Shown in pieces: positions 28,895 through 38,509 of a stretch of 64,000 bases of DNA. Position 1 is the first letter of the stretch. Each line of letters opens with the position of its first letter. Under the pieces are notes generated by a model. The model was not told where the DNA came from. It did no database searches and saw nothing but the letters and a program-made list of their open reading frames with translations. The translations under genes and the position numbers were made by a program. This DNA is from Pseudomonas sp. dw_358 (GTDB lineage: Bacteria > Pseudomonadota > Gammaproteobacteria > Pseudomonadales > Pseudomonadaceae), in assembly GCF_018449655.1 (NCBI RefSeq), contig NZ_JAAVUX010000006.1, positions 236,328 through 300,327 on the forward strand. Direction: 5' to 3'.

Positions 28895-30067
28895 ATGCCC
28901 TTCGACCTGAGCGCGCGGCTGGCTGAACGCCGCGCCGCTGACCTTTACCGCCAGCGGCCGTTGCTGGAAACCCCGCAAGGGCCGCTGGTGCGCGTGGACG
29001 GCCAGCCGCTACTGGCGTTTTGTAACAACGACTACCTCGGCCTGGCCAATCACCCCGAGGTGATCAAGGCCTGGCGCGACGGCGCCGAGCGTTGGGGTGT
29101 CGGTGGCGGTGCGTCGCACTTGGTCGTGGGCCACAGCACACCGCACCATGCCCTCGAAGAAGCCTTGGCCGACCTCACCGGGCGTCCGCGGGCACTGTTG
29201 TTTTCCACTGGCTACATGGCCAACCTTGGCGCGGTCACCGCGCTGGTGGGGCAGGGCGATACCGTCCTCCAGGACCGCCTCAACCATGCCTCGCTGCTGG
29301 ACGCGGGCCTGCTCAGCGGAGCGCGCTTCAACCGCTATCTGCACAATGACTCGACCAGCCTCGCCCAGCGCCTGGACAAGGCCGTCGGCGACACCCTGGT
29401 GGTGACCGACGGGGTGTTCAGCATGGACGGTGATATTGCCGATCTGCCGGCACTGGCGGCCACGGCGCGGGCCAAGGGCGCCTGGCTGATGGTGGACGAT
29501 GCCCACGGCTTTGGCCCGTTGGGCGCCAACGGCGGCGGTATCGTCGAGCATTTCGGCCTGGGCGTGGACGATGTCCCGGTGCTGGTCGGCACCTTGGGCA
29601 AGGCGTTCGGCACGGCGGGGGCCTTTGTCGCGGGCAGCGAAGAGCTGATCGAGACCCTGGTGCAATTCGCCCGGCCTTATATCTACACCACCAGTCAGCC
29701 ACCTGCGCTGGCCTGCGCCACGTTGCGCAGCCTCGAACTGCTGCGCAGTGAAGGCTGGCGGCGGACCCATCTGCAAGCCTTGATCAGCCAGTTCCGTCGC
29801 GGCGCCGAGGCGCTCGGGTTGCAGTTGATGGACAGCTTCACGCCCATACAGCCGATTCTGATCGGCAGCAGCGAACGTGCCCTGCGCCTGTCGCAATTGT
29901 TGCGCGAGCGCGGCGTGCTGGTGACGGCCATTCGTCCGCCCACGGTGCCGGCGGGCAGTGCGAGGCTGCGCGTGACGCTGTCTGCCGCCCACAGCGAGAC
30001 GCAAGTGCAGCTATTGTTGCAAGCACTGGCCGATTGCTATCCGCTGTTGGAGCCGATCAATGCGTGA
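28895..30067 (+). CDS. bioF: 8-amino-7-oxononanoate synthase
   Basis: PLP enzyme joining pimeloyl-ACP and alanine to 8-amino-7-oxononanoate (KAPA). It has 390 residues. Typical segments are [13 protein letters not shown] near the N-terminus, [11 protein letters not shown], and the PLP-lysine motif [11 protein letters not shown]. The start at 28,895 lies 13 bases after the bioB stop. It overlaps bioH by eight bases. Confidence 0.96.
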   Translation: MPFDLSARLAERRAADLYRQRPLLETPQGPLVRVDGQPLLAFCNNDYLGLANHPEVIKAWRDGAERWGVGGGASHLVVGHSTPHHALEEALADLTGRPRALLFSTGYMANLGAVTALVGQGDTVLQDRLNHASLLDAGLLSGARFNRYLHNDSTSLAQRLDKAVGDTLVVTDGVFSMDGDIADLPALAATARAKGAWLMVDDAHGFGPLGANGGGIVEHFGLGVDDVPVLVGTLGKAFGTAGAFVAGSEELIETLVQFARPYIYTTSQPPALACATLRSLELLRSEGWRRTHLQALISQFRRGAEALGLQLMDSFTPIQPILIGSSERALRLSQLLRERGVLVTAIRPPTVPAGSARLRVTLSAAHSETQVQLLLQALADCYPLLEPINA

Positions 30068-30785
30068 CCGTCTGATTCTGTTGCCGGGCTGGGGCATGGG
30101 GGTATCGGCCCTTGAGCCGCTGGCGGCAGCCCTGCGTGGCCTGAACGAAAACCTGCGGGTCGACATTGAGCCCCTGCCGGACTTGGCCAGCAGCACTGTC
30201 GAAGAATGGCTGGACGAGCTCGACGCCCACCTGCCGGACAACACCTGGCTGGGGGGCTGGTCGCTGGGCGGCATGTTGGCTGCCGAACTGGCCGGGCGAC
30301 GCGGCGAGGGTTGCTGCGGTCTGCTGACCTTGGCGAGCAATACCTGTTTCGTCGCCCGGGATGACTGGCCCAGCGCCATGGCCCCGGAGACCTTCGCCGC
30401 TTTTCTGGCGGGTTGCCGGGCCGATCCGGCAACCACCCTCAAGCGCTTCAGCCTGCTGTGCGCTCAAGGCGCCGCAGATGCGCGCGGCCTGGCTCGCTTG
30501 CTGGCCAGCGCGGCGCCCGCTCCGCATGGGCTGCATCACGGTCTGGAATTGCTGGCCAAGCTGGACACCCGCGCCGCCTTGCAGGGCTACAACGGCCCGC
30601 AATTGCACGTCTTCGCGGGTCAGGATGCGCTGGTACCTGCCGAAGTGGCCGGTGAGCTGCTGGCCCTGTTGCCGGATGTCGAAGTCGGGCTGATCGAGCA
30701 GGCCAGCCATGCCTTCCTGCTGGAAGATCCCCACAGCCTGGGGGCCGCCATACACGCCTTTTTCCATGAGTCGGACCATGACTGA
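30060..30785 (+). CDS. bioH: Pimeloyl-[ACP] methyl ester esterase
   Basis: An alpha/beta hydrolase removing the methyl ester from pimeloyl-ACP methyl ester. It has 241 residues. The nucleophile elbow GWSLGGM (Ser about 80), an Asp near [12 protein letters not shown] and a His in [10 protein letters not shown] complete the triad. It overlaps the bioF end and the bioC start, so the pathway genes are tightly coupled. Confidence 0.94.
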   Translation: MRDRLILLPGWGMGVSALEPLAAALRGLNENLRVDIEPLPDLASSTVEEWLDELDAHLPDNTWLGGWSLGGMLAAELAGRRGEGCCGLLTLASNTCFVARDDWPSAMAPETFAAFLAGCRADPATTLKRFSLLCAQGAADARGLARLLASAAPAPHGLHHGLELLAKLDTRAALQGYNGPQLHVFAGQDALVPAEVAGELLALLPDVEVGLIEQASHAFLLEDPHSLGAAIHAFFHESDHD

Positions 30786-31611
30786 TCTGTCCCAACCGCG
30801 CCTCGACCCTGCGCCAGCCGGCCACTTGCCTGACAAGCGTCAGGTCGCAGCGTCCTTCTCCCGCGCTGCCGCGACCTATGACAGCGTCGCCGAACTGCAA
30901 AGGGATGTTGGCCATCAACTGCTGGCGCGTCTGCCCGCAGGCCTGTCGCCGGTCTCGCGCTGGCTGGATCTGGGGAGTGGTACCGGCTATTTCAGCCATC
31001 TGCTTGCTCGGCGTTTCGAGTACAGCCAGGGCATCGACGTGGACATTGCCGAAGGCATGCTGCGCCACGCCCGCACCCAGGGCGCCGGGACCTTTCACAT
31101 CGCTGGGGATGCCGAGCGGCTGCCGTTGCGTTCCGCGACTTGCGCATTGGTCTTTTCCAGCCTGGCAGTGCAGTGGTGCGCGAACTTCGCTGCGGTGCTC
31201 GCCGAGGCGCTACGGGTGTTGCAGCCGGGTGGCGTGTTCGCGTTCGCCAGCCTTTGTACCGGCACCTTGCACGAGCTGCAGGAAAGCTGGCGGGCGGTGG
31301 ATGGCCAGGTCCACGTCAACCGCTTCAGGGCATTGGACGACTACCAGGGTCTTTGTGGCGCCAGCGGTTTCGAGGTGATCGGTCTGGAGTGCCGGCCCCA
31401 TGTGCTGCATTACCCCGATGTGCGCAGCCTGACCCATGAACTCAAGGCTCTGGGCGCACACAATCTCAACCCCGGCCGGCCGGGCGGCCTGACCGGGCGT
31501 GCGCGGCTGCTGGGCATGTTGCAGGCCTACGAGGTTTTTCGTCAGGAGGCCGGCCTGCCGGCCAGTTATCAGGTGGTATACGCCATCTTGCGCAAGCCGG
31601 AGGGCGCATGA
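30778..31611 (+). CDS. bioC: Malonyl-ACP O-methyltransferase
   Basis: SAM-dependent enzyme methylating malonyl-ACP to start the disguised fatty-acid route to pimelate. It has 277 residues. SAM motif I is [14 protein letters not shown] (about 62-75); [22 protein letters not shown] is the family N-terminal signature. I chose the ATG at 30,778 (MTDLSQ), overlapping the bioH stop; an ATG four codons upstream is possible. It overlaps bioD by four bases. Confidence 0.94.
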   Translation: MTDLSQPRLDPAPAGHLPDKRQVAASFSRAAATYDSVAELQRDVGHQLLARLPAGLSPVSRWLDLGSGTGYFSHLLARRFEYSQGIDVDIAEGMLRHARTQGAGTFHIAGDAERLPLRSATCALVFSSLAVQWCANFAAVLAEALRVLQPGGVFAFASLCTGTLHELQESWRAVDGQVHVNRFRALDDYQGLCGASGFEVIGLECRPHVLHYPDVRSLTHELKALGAHNLNPGRPGGLTGRARLLGMLQAYEVFRQEAGLPASYQVVYAILRKPEGA

Positions 31612-32291
31612 GCGCAGGTTATTTCATTGCCGGAACCGACACCGATGTCGGCAAGACCACCATCGCCGCCGGACTGCTCCATGCGGCGCGGCTGAGCGGC
31701 CTGAGCACTTTGGCGGGCAAGCCCGTGGCATCGGGTTGTGAAGTCACCGTCGACGGCTTGCGCAACAGTGATGCGCTGGCGCTGATGGCGCAGAGCTCTA
31801 TCGTGCTGCCCTACGAACAGATCAATCCGCTGGCCTTTGAACCGGCCATTGCGCCGCACCTGGCCGCCCGGGAAACCGGCGTGGTGTTGAGCGTCGATCG
31901 CTTGCTGGCGCCGATGCAGGCGTTACTGGCCAAACAGGCCGATTTCACCCTGATCGAAGGGGCGGGTGGCTGGCGTGTGCCCTTGTCCGGGCGCGCGAGC
32001 CTGTCCGACCTGGCCATTGCCCTGGGCCTGCCGGTTATTCTGGTGGTGGGCGTGCGCCTGGGTTGCATCAACCATGCGTTGCTCAGCGCCGAAGCGATAG
32101 CCCGGGATGGCTTGCCGCTGGCGGGCTGGGTGGCCAATGTGATCGATGGCAAGACCTCGCGCCTGGAAGAAAACCTTGCCACCCTCGCCGAGTGCCTGCC
32201 AGCGCCCTGCCTGGGTCGAGTGCCGCGCATGAAGGTGCCAAGTGCCGAAGCGGTGGCCGCTCATCTGCAAATAGACCTGATGGAAGGGTGA
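31608..32291 (+). CDS. bioD: Dethiobiotin synthetase
   Basis: ATP-dependent carboxylase closing the ureido ring of dethiobiotin. It has 227 residues. The P-loop [16 protein letters not shown] at residues 8-23 and the substrate loop [11 protein letters not shown] are typical. The start overlaps the bioC stop (ATGA). Last gene of the biotin operon; bioA is not in this window. Confidence 0.96.
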   Translation: MSAGYFIAGTDTDVGKTTIAAGLLHAARLSGLSTLAGKPVASGCEVTVDGLRNSDALALMAQSSIVLPYEQINPLAFEPAIAPHLAARETGVVLSVDRLLAPMQALLAKQADFTLIEGAGGWRVPLSGRASLSDLAIALGLPVILVVGVRLGCINHALLSAEAIARDGLPLAGWVANVIDGKTSRLEENLATLAECLPAPCLGRVPRMKVPSAEAVAAHLQIDLMEG

Positions 32292-32391
32292 CGCTCGTCG
32301 GATGTTTTTTTGGCGGCCCTTTTTTGGCGTGCTTTTGTATCGGGTTATTGCTTAAATAGTGGCATTGAGCCAATACCTCTCGGAGGTTATC

Positions 32392-32667
32392 GTGCAAGTC
32401 ACTTCAAATGCCGCGTACTACTCGGGCTTGAGCGCCATTCAGGCCGGCCTGAACCTGGTGGACAAGGCCGCTTCGTCAGTGGCCGCGCAGAACACTGCCT
32501 CGTCCATCACCAGCCAGTCCACCACCCAGCAGGCCGAGCGCCTGTATTCGGTGGATCAGAGCCAGCAGGAAGATGCCGCCACCGGCGTGGTCCAAATGAT
32601 CCAGGGCAAGTTGCAGGCCGATACGGGCGCCGCCCTGTTGGGTAGCCTGGTCAATACGTTTGCCTGA
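32392..32667 (+). CDS. Small conserved protein of unknown function
   Basis: A 91-residue Ala/Gln/Ser-rich protein without signal peptide or membrane segment (MQVTSNAAYYSGLSAIQAGL...). A GTG at 32,392 is chosen because a strong CGGAGG site lies seven bases upstream; an earlier TTG in frame has no such site. A clean terminator follows the stop, so it is an independent gene. The pattern of short amphipathic stretches with Gln/Ser/Thr linkers suggests a helical protein. I do not recognise a named family. Confidence 0.7.
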   Translation: MQVTSNAAYYSGLSAIQAGLNLVDKAASSVAAQNTASSITSQSTTQQAERLYSVDQSQQEDAATGVVQMIQGKLQADTGAALLGSLVNTFA

Positions 32668-32687
32668 TTGATTGCCGTTTTTTACAG

Positions 32688-32716
32688 GGCAGCCCCATGT
32701 GGGCTGCCTTTTTTTT
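32688..32716 (+). terminator. Intrinsic terminator after the small protein gene
   Basis: A perfect 8-bp stem GGCAGCCC/GGGCTGCC with a 5-base loop, followed by eight T residues, 20 bases downstream of the stop codon. Confidence 0.92.
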
Positions 32717-32763
32717 GCCCGCCGGAAAGTGGCGCCCGGTTGAACCGCAAGGCGGACGCCCCC

Positions 32764-32807
32764 TTGACAACAAATAGGCGTAAACGTATGTTTCAAACAT
32801 CTGTTTG
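32764..32807 (+). promoter_or_regulatory. Promoter with PsrA-like operator before the first acyl-CoA dehydrogenase
   Basis: A consensus -35 TTGACA (32,764-32,769) and, after 17 bases, a TATGTT -10 (32,787-32,792). Directly downstream is CAAAC-ATCT-GTTTG (32,794-32,807), which fits the published PsrA motif G/CAAAC-N2-4-GTTTG/C. PsrA is the pseudomonad TetR-type fatty-acid sensor that represses beta-oxidation genes. A site overlapping the transcription start would give repression relieved by long-chain acyl compounds. PsrA binding here is inference. Confidence 0.6.
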
Positions 32808-32882
32808 ACCCAAGCCCGCCCATACTCAAGGGTGACCAGGGTCGCCCCCCCCCACCCGTATTGTTCAGCAGAGGTTATCGCT

Positions 32883-34688
32883 ATGCCTGACTACAAGGCC
32901 CCCTTGCGTGATATTCGTTTCGTACGTGACGAACTGCTCGGCTACGAAGCCCACTATCAGAGCCTGCCAGCGTGCCAGGAAGCCACCCCGGACATGGTCG
33001 ACGCCATTCTCGAGGAAGGCGCCAAGTTCTGTGAGCAGGTGCTGTCGCCGCTGAACCGCGTGGGTGACCTTGAAGGCTGCACCTGGAGCGAGTCGGGCGT
33101 AAAGACCCCCACCGGGTTCAAAGAGGCGTATCAGCAGTTCGTCGAAGGTGGCTGGCCAAGCCTGGCCCACGACGTCGCCCACGGTGGACAGGGCCTGCCC
33201 GAGTCGCTGGGCCTGGCAGTGAGCGAAATGGTTGGCGGGGCCAACTGGTCGTGGGGCATGTACCCCGGTCTGTCCCACGGCGCCATGAATACGATTTCCG
33301 AGCACGGCACCCCCGAGCAGCAGGAGGCTTACCTGACCAAACTGGTGTCCGGCGAGTGGACCGGCACCATGTGCTTGACCGAGTCGCATTGCGGCACCGA
33401 CCTGGGCATGTTGCGCACCAAGGCCGAGCCCCAGGCCGACGGTACCTACAAGGTCAGCGGCACCAAGATCTTCATTTCTGCCGGTGAGCACGACATGGCC
33501 GAGAACATCGTCCATATCGTGTTGGCAAGGCTGCCCGACGCTCCGGCCGGCACCAAGGGGATTTCCCTGTTCATCGTGCCGAAATTCCTGCCCACCGCCG
33601 ACGGCGCGGTTGGCGAGCGCAACGCGGTCAGCTGCGGTTCGCTGGAACACAAGATGGGCATTCACGGCAACGCGACCTGCGTGATGAACTTCGATGGGGC
33701 CACCGGCTTTCTGATCGGCCCGCCGAACAAGGGCCTCAACTGCATGTTCACCTTCATGAACACCGCGCGCCTGGGCACCGCATTGCAAGGCCTGGCCCAC
33801 GCCGAAGTGGCGTTTCAGGGCGGTTTGAAATACGCCCGCGACCGCTTGCAGATGCGCTCGCTGACCGGGCCCAAAGCGCCGGAAAAGGCGGCCGACCCGA
33901 TCATCGTGCACCCCGATGTGCGGCGCATGCTGCTGACCATGAAGGCCTTCAGCGAAGGCACCCGCGCCATGGTGTACTTCACCGCCAAGCAGGTCGACAT
34001 CGTCAAGTACGCCGAAGACGAAGCGGCGCGCAAGCAGGCTGATGCCCTGCTGGCGTTCATGACCCCGATCGCCAAGGCGTTCATGACTGAAGTCGGCTTC
34101 GAATCCGCCAACCACGGCGTCCAGATCTACGGTGGCCACGGCTTCATCGCCGAGTGGGGCATGGAGCAGAACGTGCGCGACAGCCGTATCTCCATGCTGT
34201 ACGAAGGCACCACCGGTATCCAGGCGCTGGACTTGCTGGGCCGCAAAGTGCTGATGACCCAGGGCGAGGCCCTCAAGGGTTTCACCAAGATCGTCCACAA
34301 GTTCTGCCAGGCCCATGAAGGCAACACCGCTGTCACCGAGTTCGTCACGCCGCTGGCCCAGCTCAACAAGGAGTGGGGCGAGCTGACGATGAAGGTCGGC
34401 ATGGCCGCCATGAAGGATCGCGAAGAAGTGGGCGCGGCCTCGGTGGACTACCTGATGTACTCGGGCTATGCCTGTCTGGCGTATTTCTGGGCCGACATGG
34501 CACGCCTGGCAGCCGAGAAACTGGCCGCCGGTACGGGCGATGCCGCGTTCTACACCGCCAAGCTGCAAACCGCGCGGTTCTACTTCCAACGCATCCTGCC
34601 GCGTACTCGCAGCCATGTGGCGACCATGTTGTCGGGCGCCGGTAACTTGATGGACATGAAGGAAGAGGATTTCGGCCTGGCGTACTGA
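32883..34688 (+). CDS. Acyl-CoA dehydrogenase (C-terminal-extended, FadE-like), paralog 1
   Basis: A 601-residue FAD enzyme catalysing the first step of fatty-acid beta-oxidation or a related acyl-CoA substrate. The substrate/FAD segments [35 protein letters not shown] and the catalytic region [37 protein letters not shown] are present. The ~600-residue length and C-terminal domain define this subgroup. The start [10 protein letters not shown] at 32,883 matches the start of the second paralog at 36,239. Acyl-chain specificity is unknown. Hairpin DNA follows the stop. Confidence 0.92.
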   Translation: MPDYKAPLRDIRFVRDELLGYEAHYQSLPACQEATPDMVDAILEEGAKFCEQVLSPLNRVGDLEGCTWSESGVKTPTGFKEAYQQFVEGGWPSLAHDVAHGGQGLPESLGLAVSEMVGGANWSWGMYPGLSHGAMNTISEHGTPEQQEAYLTKLVSGEWTGTMCLTESHCGTDLGMLRTKAEPQADGTYKVSGTKIFISAGEHDMAENIVHIVLARLPDAPAGTKGISLFIVPKFLPTADGAVGERNAVSCGSLEHKMGIHGNATCVMNFDGATGFLIGPPNKGLNCMFTFMNTARLGTALQGLAHAEVAFQGGLKYARDRLQMRSLTGPKAPEKAADPIIVHPDVRRMLLTMKAFSEGTRAMVYFTAKQVDIVKYAEDEAARKQADALLAFMTPIAKAFMTEVGFESANHGVQIYGGHGFIAEWGMEQNVRDSRISMLYEGTTGIQALDLLGRKVLMTQGEALKGFTKIVHKFCQAHEGNTAVTEFVTPLAQLNKEWGELTMKVGMAAMKDREEVGAASVDYLMYSGYACLAYFWADMARLAAEKLAAGTGDAAFYTAKLQTARFYFQRILPRTRSHVATMLSGAGNLMDMKEEDFGLAY

Positions 34689-34690
34689 GT

Positions 34691-34747
34691 CTGTGTAATG
34701 GCGCCGCAGGCAAGCCTTGGGGCTTGCCTGCGATGAGGCCATCACAG
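34691..34747 (+). terminator. Strong hairpin after acyl-CoA dehydrogenase 1
   Basis: A perfect 11-bp stem GCAGGCAAGCC/GGCTTGCCTGC with a 4-base loop (34,706-34,731), extended outward by CTGTG..TGGC pairing with GCCATCACAG. No T-run follows, so it may be a REP-type hairpin that stabilises or partly terminates the transcript. Confidence 0.5.
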
Positions 34748-34851
34748 ATTGAGTAAAATTCGAATCTTGCGCTAATCCTTTGCGCATCACCGCCGATACA
34801 ATAGAGGCACATTGCCATAAACCCGCCATCAGTCGGGTTGGAGCCCTCTAC

Positions 34852-36138
34852 TTGTCGCGACTGTCGGCCCTGCGCCCAAGTCATTTTTTGCCCTCCTTGC
34901 TGCTTTTGCTGGCAGGACTGGCTGCGGCTTACGTACGCGACCTCAATGTGTTTTTCACCTCGCTGTTCAACGTCCTGCCCACCTTGGTGCTCCTTCTGGG
35001 CGGCGCCTACTGCGCGGTCTACCGGCGCCAACGCGAACTGTTTCTGATGGTGACGGTGTACATCGTCTACTACCTGCTCGACACCCAGACCGACTTCTAT
35101 CGCGACACCGGCAAGGTGCGCGATGATGCGGCGGTGGTGTTTCATCTGTGTTGCCTGTTGCTGCCGTTGCTCTACGGGTTGTTCGGGGTGTGGGAGGAGC
35201 GCACGCATCTGTTCCAGGATCTGGTCGCGCGATTCGCTGTGTTGCTGGCCGTGGGAGGTGTCGCGCTGGCACTGGAACAGAGTTTTCCTGCCGCATTGCT
35301 CGATGCCCTGGCGCAGATTCACTGGCCGATGCTGCATGGTCACTGGATGAGTCTGATCCAGCTGGCCTACCCGATGTTCTTCATCGCTTTCGTTGCCCTC
35401 ATCGTGCAATACGTGCGCAGGCCGCGGCCCTTGCATGCGGCGCAGTTGGTGGGGCTGATCGGACTGTTCTGGATGTTGCCGAAAACCTTCATCCTGCCCT
35501 TTACGCTCAACATCCTCTGCAGCCAGGTGATGCTGATGATTGCGGCGGCGGTGGCCCATGAGGCCTATCAAATGGCGTTTCGTGATGAACTGACGGGGCT
35601 GCCGGGGCGTCGCGCCTTGAACGAGCGCATGCAGCGGTTGGGTCGCAACTATGTCCTGGCCATGACCGACGTCGATCACTTCAAGAAATTCAACGACACC
35701 CACGGCCACGATGTCGGTGATCAGGTCTTGCGCCTGGTCGCCAGCAAGCTGTCCAAGGTCACCGGGGGCGGGCGCGCCTATCGCTATGGCGGCGAGGAGT
35801 TTGCGGTGGTGTTTGCCGGCAAGACCTTGGACGAATGTCAGCCGCATCTGGACATGATTCGCGAGCTCATCGCCAACTACAAAATTCAGCTGCGCGACCC
35901 TGAGCGTCCCCGTGACGATCAGCAAGGCCGCATGCGTCGGGCCGGCGCGGGGGCTTCCCATGTGTCAGTGACGGTCAGCATCGGCGTGGCAGAGCGGCTG
36001 ATCGACCACCGCACGGCCGAAGAAGTGCTGAAGTCTGCCGACCAGGCGCTGTACAACGCCAAGGGCGCCGGACGTAACTGCGTCGTGGCCTTTGCGCCGA
36101 ACCGCCGAGGGGCGATACGCAACAAAGCCAGCGCATGA
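34852..36138 (+). CDS. Membrane diguanylate cyclase (GGDEF)
   Basis: About 428 residues. The N-terminal half is a membrane region of roughly seven helices (from FLPSLLLLLAGLAAAY to the helix before HEAYQMAF). The C-terminal GGDEF domain begins RDELTGLPGRRALNERM. The active-site loop is YRYGGEEFAV, a functional GGEEF variant, so c-di-GMP synthesis is expected. An unusual 30-residue insertion (RDPERPRDDQQGRMRR...) lies just before the final HVSVTVSIGVAE strand. The start is probably TTG at 34,852 behind TTGGAG; a TTG at 34,780 also fits the frame. It lies between two acyl-CoA dehydrogenase paralogs. Confidence 0.88.
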   Translation: MSRLSALRPSHFLPSLLLLLAGLAAAYVRDLNVFFTSLFNVLPTLVLLLGGAYCAVYRRQRELFLMVTVYIVYYLLDTQTDFYRDTGKVRDDAAVVFHLCCLLLPLLYGLFGVWEERTHLFQDLVARFAVLLAVGGVALALEQSFPAALLDALAQIHWPMLHGHWMSLIQLAYPMFFIAFVALIVQYVRRPRPLHAAQLVGLIGLFWMLPKTFILPFTLNILCSQVMLMIAAAVAHEAYQMAFRDELTGLPGRRALNERMQRLGRNYVLAMTDVDHFKKFNDTHGHDVGDQVLRLVASKLSKVTGGGRAYRYGGEEFAVVFAGKTLDECQPHLDMIRELIANYKIQLRDPERPRDDQQGRMRRAGAGASHVSVTVSIGVAERLIDHRTAEEVLKSADQALYNAKGAGRNCVVAFAPNRRGAIRNKASA

Positions 36139-36238
36139 CCACCTAGAACCTGACGGTCACAAAGCGACCCTATGTGTCCCAAAAGTTGTTGGGCTACACT
36201 GGCGCATCTGAACGCTCTGTTTATTTTGCGAGGTAGCC

Positions 36239-38017
36239 ATGGCTGACTATAAAGCGCCCCTGCGCGATATGCGCTTTGTCCTCAACGAAGTCTTCGATGT
36301 CGCCAGCCTGTGGGCGCAGCTGCCTGGCCTGGCCGAGGTGGTGGATGCCGAAACCGTGGACGCCATCCTCGAGGAGGCCGGCAAGGTCACCGCCAAAAGC
36401 ATCGCTCCCTTGAACCGCGCCGCGGATGAAGAGGGCTGCCGTTGGGAGGCCGGGGTGGTGACCACGCCCGTCGGTTTTATCCAGGCCTACCAGCAATACG
36501 CCGAGGGCGGTTGGGTCGGCGTGGGCGGTGACCCACTGCACGGCGGCATGGGCATGCCCAAGGTGGTCTCGGCCCAGGTCGAGGAAATGGTCAACTCGTC
36601 GAGCCTGGCCTTCGGACTTTACCCGATGCTGACGGCCGGTGCCTGCCTGTCCATCAATGCTCATGCCAGCGAAGCGCTCAAGACGGCTTACCTGCCGAAC
36701 ATGTACGCCGGCGTCTGGGCCGGCTCGATGTGCCTGACCGAGCCCCATGCCGGTACCGATCTGGGGATCATCCGTACCAAGGCCGAACCTCAGGCCGACG
36801 GCAGCTACAAGGTCAGCGGCACGAAGATTTTCATTACCGGTGGCGAGCACGATCTGACCGAAAACATCATTCACCTGGTGCTGGCCAAACTGCCGGACGC
36901 GCCTGCGGGTCCGAAAGGGATCTCGTTGTTCCTGGTGCCCAAGTTCCTGGTCAACGCCGATGGCAGCCTGGGCGAGCGCAACACCTTGGGTTGCGGCTCC
37001 ATCGAGCACAAGATGGGCATTCAGGCCTCGGCCACCTGCGTGATGAACTTCGACCAGGCGGTGGGCTACATTGTCGGCGAGCCTAACAAGGGCCTGGCAG
37101 CGATGTTCACCATGATGAATTACGAGCGCCTGGGTGTGGGCATCCAGGGGCTGGCTTCTGCCGAACGTTCCTACCAGAACGCCATCGAATACGCCCGTGA
37201 TCGCCTGCAAAGCCGTTCACCCACTGGCCCCAAGGCACGGGACAAGGTGGCCGATCCGATCATCGTGCACCCGGACGTGCGGCGCATGCTCTTGACGATG
37301 AAAGCTTGCAACGAAGGCGGCCGGGCATTTTCCACCTACGTCGCGATGCAGCTGGATACCGCCAAGTTCAGTGAAGAGCCCGCCACCCGCAAGCGCGCCG
37401 AAGACCTGGTGGCCCTGCTGACGCCGGTCGCCAAGGCGTTTCTGACCGATCTGGGCCTGGAAACCACGGTTCATGGCCAACAGGTCTTCGGTGGTCACGG
37501 CTACATCCGCGAATGGGGTCAGGAACAACTGGTGCGCGATGTGCGCATTACCCAGATCTACGAAGGCACCAACGGTATCCAGGCGCTGGATCTGGTGGGC
37601 CGCAAGGTGGTGGGCACCGGTGGCGCCTACTATCAGTTGTTCAGCGACGAGATCCGCCACTTCCTCGCCACGGCGGCGACGCAGCTGAGCGAATTCACCC
37701 AGCCGTTGGGCGAGGCCCTGGACAACCTCGACGACCTGACCAACTGGCTGCTGGACAGCGCCAAAAACGATCCCAACGAGATCGGTGCGGCGTCCGTCGA
37801 GTATCTGCACGCCTTCGGCTATACCGCCTATGCCTACATGTGGGCGCTCATGGCCAAGGCAGCGCTGGGCAAGGAAAGCCAGGACAGCTTCTACGCCAGC
37901 AAGCTGGCCACCGCGCGGTTCTACTTTGCTCGCCTGTTGCCACGGATTCATTCTCTGACCGCATCGGTGAAGGCCGGCAGCGAGTCGCTGTACCTGATGG
38001 AAGCCGAGCAATTCTGA
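36239..38017 (+). CDS. Acyl-CoA dehydrogenase (C-terminal-extended, FadE-like), paralog 2
   Basis: A 592-residue paralog of the enzyme at 32,883, sharing [19 protein letters not shown] at the N-terminus, [40 protein letters not shown] and GHGYIREWGQEQLVRDVRITQIYEGTNGIQALDLVGRK. It clearly arose by duplication of the same ancestor. There is no PsrA-like motif upstream, so the two copies are probably regulated differently. The gene ends 13 bases before a GacA-type activating sequence. Confidence 0.92.
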   Translation: MADYKAPLRDMRFVLNEVFDVASLWAQLPGLAEVVDAETVDAILEEAGKVTAKSIAPLNRAADEEGCRWEAGVVTTPVGFIQAYQQYAEGGWVGVGGDPLHGGMGMPKVVSAQVEEMVNSSSLAFGLYPMLTAGACLSINAHASEALKTAYLPNMYAGVWAGSMCLTEPHAGTDLGIIRTKAEPQADGSYKVSGTKIFITGGEHDLTENIIHLVLAKLPDAPAGPKGISLFLVPKFLVNADGSLGERNTLGCGSIEHKMGIQASATCVMNFDQAVGYIVGEPNKGLAAMFTMMNYERLGVGIQGLASAERSYQNAIEYARDRLQSRSPTGPKARDKVADPIIVHPDVRRMLLTMKACNEGGRAFSTYVAMQLDTAKFSEEPATRKRAEDLVALLTPVAKAFLTDLGLETTVHGQQVFGGHGYIREWGQEQLVRDVRITQIYEGTNGIQALDLVGRKVVGTGGAYYQLFSDEIRHFLATAATQLSEFTQPLGEALDNLDDLTNWLLDSAKNDPNEIGAASVEYLHAFGYTAYAYMWALMAKAALGKESQDSFYASKLATARFYFARLLPRIHSLTASVKAGSESLYLMEAEQF

Positions 38018-38030
38018 CGGGGTGACAGTG

Positions 38031-38098
38031 TGTAAGCTTTGGCTTACACCACGTGGTGGCGTTCAGCTATTTCCCTGGCTTGGATCCAGCAGTATTCT
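38031..38098 (+). promoter_or_regulatory. GacA upstream activating sequence and promoter of an Rsm sRNA
   Basis: TGTAAG-CTTTGG-CTTACA at 38,031-38,048 is an exact match to the 18-bp palindromic element TGTAAG-N6-CTTACA described upstream of the GacA-dependent rsm genes of pseudomonads. A TATTCT -10 box lies at 38,093-38,098, placing the start near 38,104, about 64 bases from the centre of the palindrome. This spacing agrees with that known for rsmX/Y/Z promoters. Confidence 0.88.
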
Positions 38099-38103
38099 TT
38101 GCT

Positions 38104-38230
38104 CCAGGGACGTCGCGCAGGAAGCGCCTAGTAAAGAACAGGGACACGTAAGGAACCTCGCCAGGACGGTGAGCAGAAATGGATATCACGGGAAACAGTA
38201 TGAAAGACCCCGCCTCGGCGGGGTTTTCTT
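38104..38230 (+). ncRNA. rsmX: RsmX/RsmY/RsmZ-family regulatory small RNA, probably RsmX
   Basis: A predicted ~125-nt RNA with seven GGA motifs (at about 38,108, 38,120, 38,142, 38,152, 38,164, 38,181 and 38,191). At least two are displayed in hairpin loops: GCGC-AGGAA-GCGC (38,115-38,127) and CTCGCC-AGGAC-GGTGAG (38,157-38,173). It ends in a rho-independent terminator. This is the architecture of the RNAs that sequester RsmA/RsmE and relieve translational repression of secondary-metabolite and biofilm genes. The exact GacA element upstream fixes the family. The name RsmX rests on exclusion: rsmZ normally lies beside rpoS and rsmY in another known context, and neither is here. The precise 5' end is estimated. 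Confidence 0.85.
38207..38230 (+). terminator. Terminator of the Rsm sRNA
   Basis: Stem ACCCCGCC/GGCGGGGT with a minimal loop, followed by TTTTCTTTT. Confidence 0.9.
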
Positions 38231-38328
38231 TTGCCTGCGATTTGATGCGTTGATAGCCACTTGATATCGAAGCACTGAACCCTGCCGAGCCGGGCAGGTC
38301 AATCAAGCATCAATCAAGGAGCTGTACC

Positions 38329-38490
38329 ATGGATCTCATTCGCATCATCTTCGCCATCATCCTGCCGCCCGTGGGCGTTTTTCTTCAGGTCGGTTTCGGC
38401 GGCGCTTTCTGGCTGAATATTCTGCTGACCTTGTGCGGTTACATTCCCGGGATTGTTCATGCGGTTTATGTGATTGCCAAAAACAAGTAA
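38329..38490 (+). CDS. PMP3/YqaE-family small membrane protein
   Basis: A 53-residue hydrophobic peptide with two membrane helices: MDLIRIIFAIILPPVGVFLQ and the second from FWLNILLTLCGY to AVYVIAKNK. The LPPVGVF turn and the GY-x-PG-x-x-HA segment are hallmarks of the PMP3 (stress-induced hydrophobic peptide) family. An AAGGAG site lies seven bases before the ATG. In yeast and plants homologues affect membrane potential and salt tolerance; the bacterial role is little known. It sits directly behind the Rsm sRNA and before a REP element. Confidence 0.88.
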   Translation: MDLIRIIFAIILPPVGVFLQVGFGGAFWLNILLTLCGYIPGIVHAVYVIAKNK

Positions 38491-38509
38491 CGGCCCGATT
38501 CATTGTTCT

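Noticed and set aside
32292..32391. Sigma-54 promoter candidate before the small protein gene
   Set aside because: GG and GC elements do not fall at the required -24/-12 spacing.
34780..34851. Extended N-terminus of the diguanylate cyclase
   Set aside because: The upstream TTG has no ribosome site, and the added residues are not membrane-like; the TTG at 34,852 fits better.
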